64,000 bases of DNA from Nitrosomonas ureae (GTDB lineage: Bacteria; Pseudomonadota; Gammaproteobacteria; Burkholderiales; Nitrosomonadaceae): assembly GCA_945872825.1 (NCBI GenBank), contig CAMCBD010000001.1, positions 1-64,000 of the forward strand. Direction: 5' to 3'. Positions 41,767 to 51,265 of the stretch are shown here, in pieces. The notes beneath the pieces are model-generated. The model saw nothing but the letters and a program-made list of their open reading frames with translations, searched no databases and was not told where the DNA came from. Position 1 is the stretch's first letter. Each line of letters begins with the position of its first letter. Position numbers and translations under genes: made by a program.

Positions 41767-43155
41767 ATGTCTTTTAGTATAGCCAACCTGTTATCACAAC
41801 ATCGTACGGATAAATTTGATTTGCACGAGCGATATCTGAATGCTCAGATGGTCAGGGTTTTGAAAACGATTGGTTATGACCGGAATTATGAGCGCGCTGT
41901 TGGGCAGTATCTGTATGACGAACAGGGTAACGAATATCTGGATCTGTTGAGCGGTTTCGGTGTTTATGCATTTGGCCGCAATCACCTGACCATTGTCAGT
42001 GCTTTGAAAGAAGTATTGTCGCTCGAGATGCCCGATTTGGTGCAGATGGATGTGTCGATTTTGAGTGGTTTACTGGCGAAAGAGATTTTGACCACGACAC
42101 CGGACAATCTGGAACGGGTTTTCTTTTGTAATTCGGGCACGGAAGCGGTTGAAGCGGCGATAAAGTTTGCGCGGTACGTGACCAAGCGCAATCGCATTAT
42201 TTGTTGTGATCATGCTTACCATGGTTTGACGATGGGGGCTTTATCGCTGAACGGCGAGCAGATTTTCAAAGATGGTTTTGGCCCATTATTGCAAGACTGC
42301 GGTTCGGTTCGATTCAATGATCTTGCCGCTTTGGAACAGGCACTCAGTAGCCGCAATGTGGCGGCGTTTGTGGTGGAGCCGATTCAGGGCAAAGGCGTGA
42401 ATATCCCGGATGATAACTACCTTCCGGAAGTCGAGCGATTATGCAAGAAATACGGCACATTGTTTGTTGCGGATGAAATTCAAACCGGCCTTGGACGCAC
42501 GGGTAAATTCTGGGCGATTGAGCATTGGGGTGTAAAGCCGGACATGATTTGCATGGCTAAGGCGCTTTCCGGCGGTTTTGTTCCGGTCGGCGCGGTGGCT
42601 ATGACGCAGCAGATTATGGATAGCGTGTTTAATCGTATGGATCGCGCTGTCGTGCATGGCTCCACCTTTTCCAAGAATAATATGGCGATGGCCGCTGGTC
42701 TGGCCAGCCTGGAAGTGATAAAGGCAGAAAAGCTGGTTGAGAACAGTGCGAAAATGGGTGCTGAAATAATTAGCAGAATAAATGCACTAACCGGTCAATT
42801 TGAATTTCTAAAAGAAGCGCGCGGCAAAGGCTCAATGATTGCGGTTGAGTTCAAATCACCGAATAGCCTGACACTCAAAGCTGCCTGGATGATGCTGGAA
42901 GCAGCCAACAAGGGTTTATTCTGTCAGATGATCACCATTCCGCTATTTAAAGAGCACAGAATCTTGACCCAAGTGGCAGGGCATGGCATGAACGTGGTTA
43001 AGATACTGCCACCGCTGATACTGACTGAAAAAGACATCAATCACATCATTAGCGCCTTTACCAAGACAATTGCGGATACGCATCAAGTACCGGGTTCTAT
43101 TTGGGAATTGGGTAAGAATCTCGCGGGCCATGCGTTAAAAGCAAAAGCGGGTTAG
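41767..43155 (+). CDS. Class III PLP aminotransferase, HpnO-like (hopanoid aminotransferase)
   Basis: 'FCNSGTEAVEAAIKFAR', 'FVADEIQTGLGRTGKFWA', long N-terminal extension resembling HpnO. Confidence 0.75.
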   Translation: MSFSIANLLSQHRTDKFDLHERYLNAQMVRVLKTIGYDRNYERAVGQYLYDEQGNEYLDLLSGFGVYAFGRNHLTIVSALKEVLSLEMPDLVQMDVSILSGLLAKEILTTTPDNLERVFFCNSGTEAVEAAIKFARYVTKRNRIICCDHAYHGLTMGALSLNGEQIFKDGFGPLLQDCGSVRFNDLAALEQALSSRNVAAFVVEPIQGKGVNIPDDNYLPEVERLCKKYGTLFVADEIQTGLGRTGKFWAIEHWGVKPDMICMAKALSGGFVPVGAVAMTQQIMDSVFNRMDRAVVHGSTFSKNNMAMAAGLASLEVIKAEKLVENSAKMGAEIISRINALTGQFEFLKEARGKGSMIAVEFKSPNSLTLKAAWMMLEAANKGLFCQMITIPLFKEHRILTQVAGHGMNVVKILPPLILTEKDINHIISAFTKTIADTHQVPGSIWELGKNLAGHALKAKAG

Positions 43156-43161
43156 AACAAT

Positions 43162-44226
43162 ATGAGTACTGAACGCTCCGACGATATCCATTATCTCTGG
43201 TGGTTGATGCTGGCTTGCGTGACGGGCGGGTTGATTTACTTGTTGAGTCCGATATTAACCCCGTTTCTGCTGGCTGCAGTGATTGCCTATATCTGTAATC
43301 CCATGGTGACTTTTTTGGCTGGAAAAAAGCTATCGCGCACAGTGGGTGCGGTACTGGTGATGTTTTTGTTGCTCGGTGTTTTTGCAGCGCTGATTTTGAT
43401 CATGGTACCTTTATTTGAGGAAGAAGCGAGGCGGGTGCTGGACAAGATGCCGGTTTATCTGGATATGTTCAAGAATCATGTGGTTCCCTGGCTGGAAACA
43501 AGATTCAACATTAGTTTGCAGCCGGATATGAATGTGCTGAAGCAGGCCATTTCAGAACACTGGAAGAGTGCGGGGGGGGTGGCTGCAAAGGTGTTGCCAT
43601 CATTGACCAGCGGCGGGATGGCGGTCGTGGAATTTGTGGTTAATCTGTTACTGGTGCCCGTGGTATTGTTTTATATGCTGCGTGATTGGGATATGTTGCT
43701 CAAACTGGCCGATGAAATGATCCCGCGTTATTGGCATCATCAGGTTTCTCTTTTAACACGAGAGACGGATCGGATTCTGGCGGAATTTCTACGCGGGCAA
43801 TTATCCGTCATTGTACTGATGAGTATTTGCTACATCACGGGTCTCTGGCTGGTGGGATTGGAATTCGCATTACCGATTGGATTGGTAGCGGGTATTCTGG
43901 TGTTTGTACCGTATCTCGGCATGATCGTTGGTTTGACGCTGGCAACTTTTGCCGCATTGATGCAATTCCAGGGCTGGAGCGGTGTAATTCCGGTATGGGT
44001 TGTGTTTGGCGTTGGTCAATTGCTCGAAGGCATGTTGATTACCCCCTGGCTGGTGGGTGATCGGATCGGGTTGCATCCGGTCATGGTGATATTTGCGTTA
44101 TTGGCATTTGGCCAATTGTTCGGTTTCTTTGGTATTTTGCTGGCGCTGCCGGTCAGTGCCGTGTTGCTGGTTTGGCTTCGCCATCTTCACCAGCGCTATC
44201 TGGGGAGCAATCTCTATAATTCATAG
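43162..44226 (+). CDS. AI-2E/PerM family permease
   Basis: Multi-TM, 'VFVPYLGMIVGLTLATFAALMQF', 'LITPWLVGDRIGLHPVMVIFALLAFGQLFGFFGILLALP'. Confidence 0.88.
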   Translation: MSTERSDDIHYLWWLMLACVTGGLIYLLSPILTPFLLAAVIAYICNPMVTFLAGKKLSRTVGAVLVMFLLLGVFAALILIMVPLFEEEARRVLDKMPVYLDMFKNHVVPWLETRFNISLQPDMNVLKQAISEHWKSAGGVAAKVLPSLTSGGMAVVEFVVNLLLVPVVLFYMLRDWDMLLKLADEMIPRYWHHQVSLLTRETDRILAEFLRGQLSVIVLMSICYITGLWLVGLEFALPIGLVAGILVFVPYLGMIVGLTLATFAALMQFQGWSGVIPVWVVFGVGQLLEGMLITPWLVGDRIGLHPVMVIFALLAFGQLFGFFGILLALPVSAVLLVWLRHLHQRYLGSNLYNS

Positions 44227-44271
44227 TCCCATTCATTTGCGAAGCGAGGCTATGAATATTGAGCGATTACA

Positions 44272-44949
44272 ATGAAACAGTTGCTGCTGGACATTAAACC
44301 ACCGCCACTGTCTACGCTGGAAAATTTTCTGCCAGGGCGGAACGCTGAATTGCTGCACATGCTGACAAATATCCTGTCCAAGCATGAAAAAGAACGCTTT
44401 GTTTACCTCTGGGGCGGTCTGGGTTGTGGCAAAAGCCATTTATTACAGGCAACGGTTGCAGCCTATACACAAAGAAACTCAAAAGCGGTATATTTCTCCG
44501 CTAAAAAACCATGCGAATTTTCTGTCGATAGCGATATAGATTGTGTCGCAGTTGACGATATTGACTGTCTGAATGCAGCAGCCCAGATCGGATTATTTAA
44601 TCTCTATAACCAGTTGCGCGATGAAAGTCAGGCATTTCTGCTGGTCAGCGGCGCGGCTGCGCCGGCGTACTTGAATATGCGGCAGGATTTGGTGACGCGT
44701 TTGGGATGGGGGCTGGTGTATCAGGTGCATGAATTAACGGAAGAAGAAAAAATACAGGCGATGAAAAGTCATGCCGTTGATTGTGGCTTCGATTTATCAC
44801 AAGAAATTTGTCTTTATTTGTTACGGCATGGACGGCGTGATTTGCCGTCGTTAATGATGACACTGGATGCACTGGATCGGTATTCTCTGGCCAATCAGCG
44901 TCAAATTACCATACCTTTATTACGAGAATTATTACAGGTGGCTTCATGA
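44272..44949 (+). CDS. hda: DnaA-homologous regulatory inactivator Hda
   Basis: 225 aa, 'FVYLWGGLGCGKSHLLQA', 'VAVDDIDCLN', DnaA AAA+-like without DNA-binding domain. Confidence 0.88.
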   Translation: MKQLLLDIKPPPLSTLENFLPGRNAELLHMLTNILSKHEKERFVYLWGGLGCGKSHLLQATVAAYTQRNSKAVYFSAKKPCEFSVDSDIDCVAVDDIDCLNAAAQIGLFNLYNQLRDESQAFLLVSGAAAPAYLNMRQDLVTRLGWGLVYQVHELTEEEKIQAMKSHAVDCGFDLSQEICLYLLRHGRRDLPSLMMTLDALDRYSLANQRQITIPLLRELLQVAS

Positions 44950-45608
44950 ATTTAGCACTATTTGATTTGGATAATACACTGATTGCCGGAGATAGCGATT
45001 TCCAATGGGCGCAATTTTTGATCGAAAAAAAAGCATTGGATCGTGAGCTGCACGAAGCCAAGAACATAGAATTTTACGAGCAATACAAAGCGGGAACGCT
45101 GGATATTCATGAATTCCTGGATTTTCAGTTAAAGCCGCTGGCGCGTCATTCACGTGTTCAACTGGAAGCCTGGCGCAGCGAATTTATGTGTAAAAAGATT
45201 ATGCCGCTGATTGCGCCGGGAACGCGCCAGTTGATTGAGCGGCATATGCTGGATGATGATCTGTGCATCATCATCACCGCAACCAACAGTTTTGTCACAG
45301 CGCCGATTGCACAAGCATTAGGTATCAGCCATTTGATTGCGACCGAACCGGAAGAAAAAGATGGTGAGTTTACCGGTAAGGTGTCAGGTACACCTTCTTT
45401 CAGGGAAGGAAAGGTTGAACGACTGGAAAACTGGCTGGATGCGCATAATTTAACTTGGTTATCCTTCCTGCGCAGCTGGTTTTATAGTGATTCACTCAAC
45501 GATTTACCCTTGCTCAGCAAAGTCACGCACCCGGTCGCGGTAGACCCGGATGCTACGTTGAGAAGCCACGCAGAAAGAAATAACTGGCCGATTATTAGTT
45601 TGCGTTGA
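44946..45608 (+). CDS. HAD-IB family hydrolase (SerB-like)
   Basis: 'LALFDLDNTLIAGDSDFQW', 'IIITATNSFVTAPIA', 'YSDSLNDLPLL'. Confidence 0.9.
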   Translation: MNLALFDLDNTLIAGDSDFQWAQFLIEKKALDRELHEAKNIEFYEQYKAGTLDIHEFLDFQLKPLARHSRVQLEAWRSEFMCKKIMPLIAPGTRQLIERHMLDDDLCIIITATNSFVTAPIAQALGISHLIATEPEEKDGEFTGKVSGTPSFREGKVERLENWLDAHNLTWLSFLRSWFYSDSLNDLPLLSKVTHPVAVDPDATLRSHAERNNWPIISLR

Positions 45609-45673
45609 GGGGGTGGATTGGCGGTTCAGGGAAACGCCTTTGTCAGGCTGATAAGAGGGGGATGTCATGATGT
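45584..45673. repeat. 90-bp direct repeat, copy 1 (includes 3' end of the HAD gene)
   Basis: Matches 46425-46514 with about 5 differences over 90 bp by eye. Confidence 0.93.
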
Positions 45674-45691
45674 GCCCCTTTGTTGCTCGAG

Positions 45692-46003
45692 CTACTTGCA
45701 GATTGATTCTACAATTCGATTGAGCCAGTAACCGGGTTTTCTGCTTTGATGCATTACAGCAATTACATAGATTTTTTCGTTTGATTGTCTGTAAATTACT
45801 GCAAATGGAAAACGGGTAAGGATATAACGCCGGAACCCTTTTCTGAATTGGGGCCATACGCCAGGAAGTTCGGCAATGGCTTCATAAGCGCTTTCAAGCT
45901 CATTGATAAAATCACCGCCCAATCCTTGTGCCTGCGATTCATACCAGACGACCGATTCACGTATATCGCGTGCAACTTCAGGATGAAAGTAAACGTTTGT
46001 CAC
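45692..46003 (-). CDS. ParE/RelE-type toxin
   Basis: 'VYFHPEVARDIRESVVWYESQAQGLGGDFINELE...FRRYILTRFPFAVIYR' typical of ParE family. Confidence 0.88.
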   Translation of the reverse strand: MTNVYFHPEVARDIRESVVWYESQAQGLGGDFINELESAYEAIAELPGVWPQFRKGFRRYILTRFPFAVIYRQSNEKIYVIAVMHQSRKPGYWLNRIVESICK

Positions 46004-46227
46004 GACTCACGGTTCAATTTCAGCTTTATTTCTTCCCAGCTAACCGGTTTCACCGCACCGGATTCAAGTTGCGCGAACCGGCGTTCTGCGATTTGAATCC
46101 ACGCTTCATCAACATGTTCCTCGTTGGCATCATCCAAACTTGAAATCAAGCAATGCGCAAGCGTAGCTTTTTCATGGGACGACAATGTCTTGATATTTTC
46201 CAGAATCCATTTCATCTTATCGGGCAT
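46000..46227 (-). CDS. Addiction-module antitoxin component
   Basis: 'LSSHEKATLAHCLISSLDDANEEHVDEAWIQIAERRFAQLESGAVKPVSWEEIKLKL'; 4-bp overlap with toxin. Confidence 0.88.
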   Translation of the reverse strand: MPDKMKWILENIKTLSSHEKATLAHCLISSLDDANEEHVDEAWIQIAERRFAQLESGAVKPVSWEEIKLKLNRES

Positions 46228-46391
46228 GATAAATTCTCCGAAATCTTCATTAACATGCAGTTTATCATTGAATGATGAGTTGGATTCCGGTATTGATATT
46301 TGAGAAATCTATCCCGGATGATGCTTACTTATCCGGGCTACTTGCTAAGAGGTAGTGTGATGGTAAGATGTGATTGTTCGCAGTGGGTGAT

Positions 46392-46416
46392 GTTGGGCTT
46401 TCTTCGGCAGCCCAAC
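46392..46416. repeat. REP-like hairpin
   Basis: GTTGGGCT-ttcttcggc-AGCCCAAC. Confidence 0.6.
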
Positions 46417-46424
46417 CTACCGTG

Positions 46425-46514
46425 CTGGCAGATTATTAGTTTGCGTTGAGGGGACGAATTGGCGGTTCAGGGAAACGCCTTTGTCAGGCTGATAAGAGGG
46501 AGATGTCATGATGT
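46425..46514. repeat. 90-bp direct repeat, copy 2
   Basis: ctggcagattattagtttgcgttgagggg...gatgtcatgatgt, same length as copy 1. Confidence 0.93.
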
Positions 46515-46584
46515 CAAAACCTGATCCTGGTCTTTGTTCTTTCGTAACTTGATTCCGTATATGTGCCGATGCCTGATGCCATGT

Positions 46585-46920
46585 TTATTTCCTGAGATCT
46601 ATACTGCCCTCATAAATTTGCTCATAAACCGTGTATGGTAAAACGACCGTATCTAGTACGCCGGATAACACTAAATCTACTAACATAAGCTCTGGTGCGG
46701 CTCCCATCCATAGCGTAGGGCTAGACGGTTTCCCGCGTAAAGTGCAAATGTTATAGGAAATACCGCTATAAATTCGCGGAATTGTCTCGCAAGGTGATTT
46801 GACGTGGCTTAGATTGCGCCGTGGAATGGAGTCGTCACGAAGAACGGTGTTGACGGTTCCACAGCCGAAGAGTAAGCAAGTTATTGCAAGCGTAACTGTG
46901 AACCAAAGTTTTTTCTTCAT
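46585..46920 (-). CDS. YceK/YidQ-like lipoprotein
   Basis: Lipobox LLFGCGTV and 'IYSGISYNICTL...VDLVLSGVLDTVVLPYTVYEQI'. Confidence 0.75.
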   Translation of the reverse strand: MKKKLWFTVTLAITCLLFGCGTVNTVLRDDSIPRRNLSHVKSPCETIPRIYSGISYNICTLRGKPSSPTLWMGAAPELMLVDLVLSGVLDTVVLPYTVYEQIYEGSIDLRK

Positions 46921-47027
46921 AAGTAAATACCGCGAAAACTAGGGTCAGGTCGCGAATCAAGAATTCAATGAACCGATAGAGTCAAACTCGACTGATCCTG
47001 CTGCCACTGAGCAGTCCTAATCCAATC

Positions 47028-47450
47028 TCAATCAATAAATGGATTCTCAATTACCAATCCATCAATTTTCTGACCGTGCTGCAAGTCTTCCGTGTATAAA
47101 CGCGTGCAGCCGGATTCGAGAGCTGCGGCAACTATCAAAGCATCGTAAAAACTGAAGCCATAGCGCGATTGAAGATCCAGGCCGCGCCGGTAAAGTGCCA
47201 GGCTGGGCATGATTCGCCATAAGGGCATCAAGATCTGTTCCAGAAATCGCTGGGCGTTTTCTGCGCTCATGGGAGATGGCAGTTTGCGCGTCACAACGTT
47301 GAGTGTCTCCTAGACAACTTGATGGCTGATGCAAGTGCTGCGAGTTTCCAGCGCTTTCTGAATCAGTTGTTCTGCAATAGTACGTTTGTACTCATCAGTT
47401 TCGTCGAACAGGTAGATGAAAACATTGGTGTCGATAAATTCACCGCTCAT
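47028..47450 (-). pseudogene. VapC-like PIN-domain toxin with one in-frame stop
   Basis: Reverse strand reads MSGEFIDTNVFIYLFDETDEYKRTIAEQLIQKALETRSTCISHQVV*ETLNVVTRKLPSPMSAENAQ...FYDALIVAAALESGCTRLYTEDLQHGQ; TAG at 47310-47312. Confidence 0.88.
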
Positions 47451-47664
47451 TCATTTCGTCTCGCGTGAATTTGCAACCGCCTGTACGTACTTGTCCACGT
47501 AATTCCTCGATTAATGCCATTGCAGACTCGGTTTGATACTCCTGTCGCACATAATCTGCCAGCCAGCGGCGGAATTGCTCGTTGAGGGTGGTCTGTTCGA
47601 CGCGAGCCCGTTCACGAGCGGCTTCAATCAGTTTATCGTCTGCACTTAAGGTGATATTTTTCAT
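47440..47664 (-). CDS. VapB-like antitoxin
   Basis: 'MKNITLSADDKLIEAARERARVEQTTLNEQFRRWLADYVRQEY'; overlaps the start of the PIN gene. Confidence 0.82.
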   Translation of the reverse strand: MKNITLSADDKLIEAARERARVEQTTLNEQFRRWLADYVRQEYQTESAMALIEELRGQVRTGGCKFTRDEMNER

Positions 47665-47684
47665 CCATTGTATCCTTCCTTGAA

Positions 47685-47713
47685 ATAGTGTGCACGATAA
47701 TAGTGTACGCTAT
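47685..47713. promoter_or_regulatory. Candidate operator upstream of vapB-like gene
   Basis: 29-bp imperfect palindrome ATAGTGTGCACGATAATAGTGTACGCTAT (22/29 positions symmetric). Confidence 0.5.
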
Positions 47714-47771
47714 TTATGCTGGATGAATCAGCAGCAGGCACAAAAAAAGGGTCTTGACATCATTCCTCCCT

Positions 47772-47798
47772 AAAAACGCCGATGCATAATCATCGGCG
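47772..47798 (-). terminator. lysS rho-independent terminator
   Basis: Minus strand CGCCGATG-ATTATG-CATCGGCG followed by TTTTT. Confidence 0.85.
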
Positions 47799-47815
47799 AA
47801 TTATTCAGCGCTTCC

Positions 47816-49324
47816 CTAATCTTCCCGTCTTAGTTGCGGAAATAGAATCACGTCGCGGATACTCGGACTGTCGGTCAACAGCATGATCAGGCGGTCAATA
47901 CCGATGCCTTCTCCTGCAGTCGGTGGCAAGCCATATTCCAGTGCGCGGATATAGTCCGCATCGTAATGCATCGCCTCGGCATCACCGGCCTCTTTGGCAT
48001 TGGCTTGCTCCTGAAAGCGCGCTGCTTGATCTTCCGAATCGTTTAATTCCGAAAATCCATTGGCAATTTCACGTCCGGCGATATACAGCTCAAAACGGTC
48101 GGTGATTTCAGGGTTACTGTCGTTGCGACGTGCCAGGGGTGAGACTTCTGCCGGATAATCGACAATAAATGTGGGTTCAAACAATAAATGCTCCGTGGTT
48201 TCATCAAACAATGAAAGCTGTAAGCCGCCGATACCATCGTGTGAATTGTAGTGAATGTTCAATGCTTGTAGTTTATTGATCAGGAAATCACGATCCTGCA
48301 ATTGCGCATCGGAATATTCCGGATGAAATTTCTGAATCGCCTGGGAAATGGTTAAACGCATAAATGGTTTTGCCAGATCGATTGCTTTGCCTTGGTAAGT
48401 GATCTGCGTGGTTCCCAGAACCTTTTCAGCCACACTGGCGAACATTTTTTCGGTGAAATCCATGAGATAAGCATAGTCCTGATAGGCTTCATAGAATTCC
48501 ACCATGGTAAATTCCGGATTATGCCGCGTGGAAATCCCTTCGTTACGGAAATTGCGGTTAATTTCAAAAACTTTTTCCATGCCGCCGACAACCAGCCGTT
48601 TCAGATAAAGCTCCGGCGCGATGCGTAAATAGAGCGCCATGTCCAATGCATTATGATGCGTGGAGAAAGGCCGCGCCGAGGCTCCGCCGGGAATAGGGTG
48701 CATCATTGGGGTTTCAACTTCCAGATAATCTCGTGTCACAAAGAATTCACGAATTGCCTGTATCACTTTGGAACGTATCGTAAACACTTTACGAGCTTCT
48801 TCATTCGTGATCAGATCCAAGTAGCGCATACGGTATTTCTGTTCCTGATCGGTCAGCCCATGAAATTTTTCCGGCAGCGGGCGCAGCGATTTTGTCAATA
48901 ATTGTAAATCCGTTACGCGGATCGAGAGTTCGCCGGTCTTGGTTTTAAATAACGTGCCTTGCGCACCGAAGATGTCGCCCAGATCATGGTGCTTGAACGC
49001 GGTATGCACCGCTTCGCCGGTATGATCATCCGAGATATACAACTGAATGCGCCCACTCATGTCTTGAATCGTAGCAAAGCTGGCTTTCCCCATGACGCGC
49101 TTTAACACCATGCGTCCCGCCACTTTTGCAACAGTTGGTTGTTCCTCCAGTTTTTCTTTTGTGAATTCGTCGAATTGCTGATGTAATGCTGCGGCCAGAT
49201 GCTCGCGCCGGAAGGTATTCGGGAAAGCGTTGCCTGCGTGCCGCAATTCGGTCAGTTTGGCGCGACGTTCAGCAATGATTTGATTTTCATCCTGGAGGGG
49301 GGCTGATGGATTTTCCTGGGTCAT
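47816..49324 (-). CDS. lysS: Lysyl-tRNA synthetase, class II
   Basis: '[26 protein letters not shown]', '[27 protein letters not shown]'. Confidence 0.97.
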   Translation of the reverse strand: MTQENPSAPLQDENQIIAERRAKLTELRHAGNAFPNTFRREHLAAALHQQFDEFTKEKLEEQPTVAKVAGRMVLKRVMGKASFATIQDMSGRIQLYISDDHTGEAVHTAFKHHDLGDIFGAQGTLFKTKTGELSIRVTDLQLLTKSLRPLPEKFHGLTDQEQKYRMRYLDLITNEEARKVFTIRSKVIQAIREFFVTRDYLEVETPMMHPIPGGASARPFSTHHNALDMALYLRIAPELYLKRLVVGGMEKVFEINRNFRNEGISTRHNPEFTMVEFYEAYQDYAYLMDFTEKMFASVAEKVLGTTQITYQGKAIDLAKPFMRLTISQAIQKFHPEYSDAQLQDRDFLINKLQALNIHYNSHDGIGGLQLSLFDETTEHLLFEPTFIVDYPAEVSPLARRNDSNPEITDRFELYIAGREIANGFSELNDSEDQAARFQEQANAKEAGDAEAMHYDADYIRALEYGLPPTAGEGIGIDRLIMLLTDSPSIRDVILFPQLRRED

Positions 49325-49457
49325 GTTCTAGTTTATGAAGGTAAGGAATAGAGTAAATTGATGATTTGTCATTTGATCGCTCATTATACGCTGCAAGCGC
49401 TGGATTTCGTGACAGAGTGTGTTAATTCCTGAACGGTTCATTAAGTTGTCATGGATC

Positions 49458-49517
49458 TTAGCGTGACACCTCGACCCTGTTGCGGCCAATATTCTTGCCT
49501 TGGTAAAGCGCCCCGCC
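49458..49517 (-). pseudogene. 3' fragment of a GGDEF domain gene
   Basis: Reverse strand reads GGALYQGKNIGRNRVEVSR*, the GGDEF C-terminal signature, with no upstream domain. Confidence 0.7.
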
Positions 49518-49747
49518 AGATAATCGGGTAAAAAAAATTGAATTATGTTCGAAAATTTCTCGAAATGGTCATTTCAAAATATTTTACATAATAGGGACAT
49601 ATGTCCTGGAATAATTGCAAATTTAAGGATTAATGACATCTTTTTATTAAAGGCTAATTCAGTTAAATTGTTTATGCTTCGCAAAAAATATGCATATGAA
49701 CTATTTTTAGTTTGATACTTTTGGGAGATGATTAAGGATTTTAAGTT

Positions 49748-50095
49748 GTGCCTTATCATGCAATTTCGACCGGCGGAATTGGCAGTGATACGATGACGGG
49801 CGGAGGTCAGGTCGATACATTTGTATTTAATACCGATTTGCGTGTGACAGGTATCGATACCATTACCGATTTTGCATCGGGAACCGATAAGATTCAGCTT
49901 TCCACGAGTATTTTTACTGCCTTTACCGCAGGTGGAAGTGTCGGTACAATTGCTTCCAGTCTTGGTAACAATGGCAGCAACATCGTGTATGAAAGCTCGA
50001 CGTGCGCTTTGTATTACGATGCGAATGGCGGCTCACATAATGATGCGCAGCAGATCGCGATCATCGGCACATCCCGCGGCGCTACAGACTGCTGA
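49748..50095 (+). CDS. RTX/serralysin-like Ca-binding C-terminal domain (likely fragment)
   Basis: 'GGIGSDTMTGGGQVDTFVFNTDLRVTGIDTITDFASGTDKIQL'; only about one repeat unit present. Confidence 0.65.
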   Translation: MPYHAISTGGIGSDTMTGGGQVDTFVFNTDLRVTGIDTITDFASGTDKIQLSTSIFTAFTAGGSVGTIASSLGNNGSNIVYESSTCALYYDANGGSHNDAQQIAIIGTSRGATDC

Positions 50096-50446
50096 TTTTA
50101 TTATTGTGTAGTGGTATAGCTTTTTCTTGTAACTGATGCGTGGTGTGAGAGTGAAATTAAGCTTGCAGCTATCACTGGATAACCTTGAAAATGACCAGTT
50201 TTCATTGTTGTTAATGGGGACTGGTTTCTCTTAATCCTTTCTTAATGCAGACTTTCCTATGGATAGTGCATCTGACTTGTGCAGCGTAATGTGCTTCTGT
50301 TGCTGAATGTTTGAAACAGCAGCGAGTTAATGCTTCAGGTATTCGGGTCATTTGTGTGAACGGCAAAATTTATATTGGGAAATTACATTCTTTATGAGTG
50401 GCGGATTTAAAATATAAGCTTTAAGGTTCATCCAGCAAGTGCGTAC

Positions 50447-51265
50447 TTGGTAGTCAGATACATGTTGAAAAAAAGTGAATTAAAGGTGTGTGCAAAAGTA
50501 AAATCATATATTCCGATCCAGTGCGCAAAAGAAAATAAAGAGGGGCAAATGCATTCGGGTTCTGCTATTTCTGAACGGCGCCAGCATCAGCGGCAACAGG
50601 ATCGACGTAATTTAACAGTTCTGCGGGTTCAGGTACGGTATGACAGACGACTCCATGACCGGCGTGATCTATTTGCTTTTCATAAACAAGCGCGCAATTC
50701 GCATATTGAATCTGTAAATGCGCGGTTTGACTCGGTGTGTTCATTGACTGAATTCGATGGCTCGCTTTGTTTGTGGGTCGTTACCGAGAGAGTTGATTTA
50801 ATTAGCCGGTTGCAAGCCTATTCAGAAAGATTGTCCGCTATTAGTATTCATCCTTACAGCTCCAACCAATTGAAGGGGCGATATGATGAATTGGGAGATT
50901 CCAGTCAGGATTTAGTGTTGATCGATACCGCTTTATCCGATGCTGTTATCATCGATCAGATGCAAGAAATAAGAAGAAGCCCGGCATTAGTGAAGATAAT
51001 CTTGCTGTACGATAGAACCTTGCCTGATCTAGTCAAGGAAATTGTCGAATACAGCGTATCAGGACTTTTGCTGACCGGGATAAATCAGGAATTATTTTTG
51101 AAGGCGATCCACGCGGTTCATAAGGGAGAATATTGGTTTCCCCGTCAATTAATAAACCGGATACTGGTTTTTTTAAATAGTCAACAGAATCACTCTGCCA
51201 TCGCTATCGGTAACAACCACAGTCAAGGGATAACTGCCCTCACTCAAATAGGTGTCAGCGATTAG
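50447..51265 (+). CDS. Response-regulator-like protein, apparently truncated LuxR/NarL type
   Basis: Receiver-like region ending 'GLLLTGINQELFLKAIHAVHKGEYWFPRQLINRIL', which normally precedes a LuxR HTH that is absent here. Confidence 0.65.
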   Translation: MVVRYMLKKSELKVCAKVKSYIPIQCAKENKEGQMHSGSAISERRQHQRQQDRRNLTVLRVQVRYDRRLHDRRDLFAFHKQARNSHIESVNARFDSVCSLTEFDGSLCLWVVTERVDLISRLQAYSERLSAISIHPYSSNQLKGRYDELGDSSQDLVLIDTALSDAVIIDQMQEIRRSPALVKIILLYDRTLPDLVKEIVEYSVSGLLLTGINQELFLKAIHAVHKGEYWFPRQLINRILVFLNSQQNHSAIAIGNNHSQGITALTQIGVSD

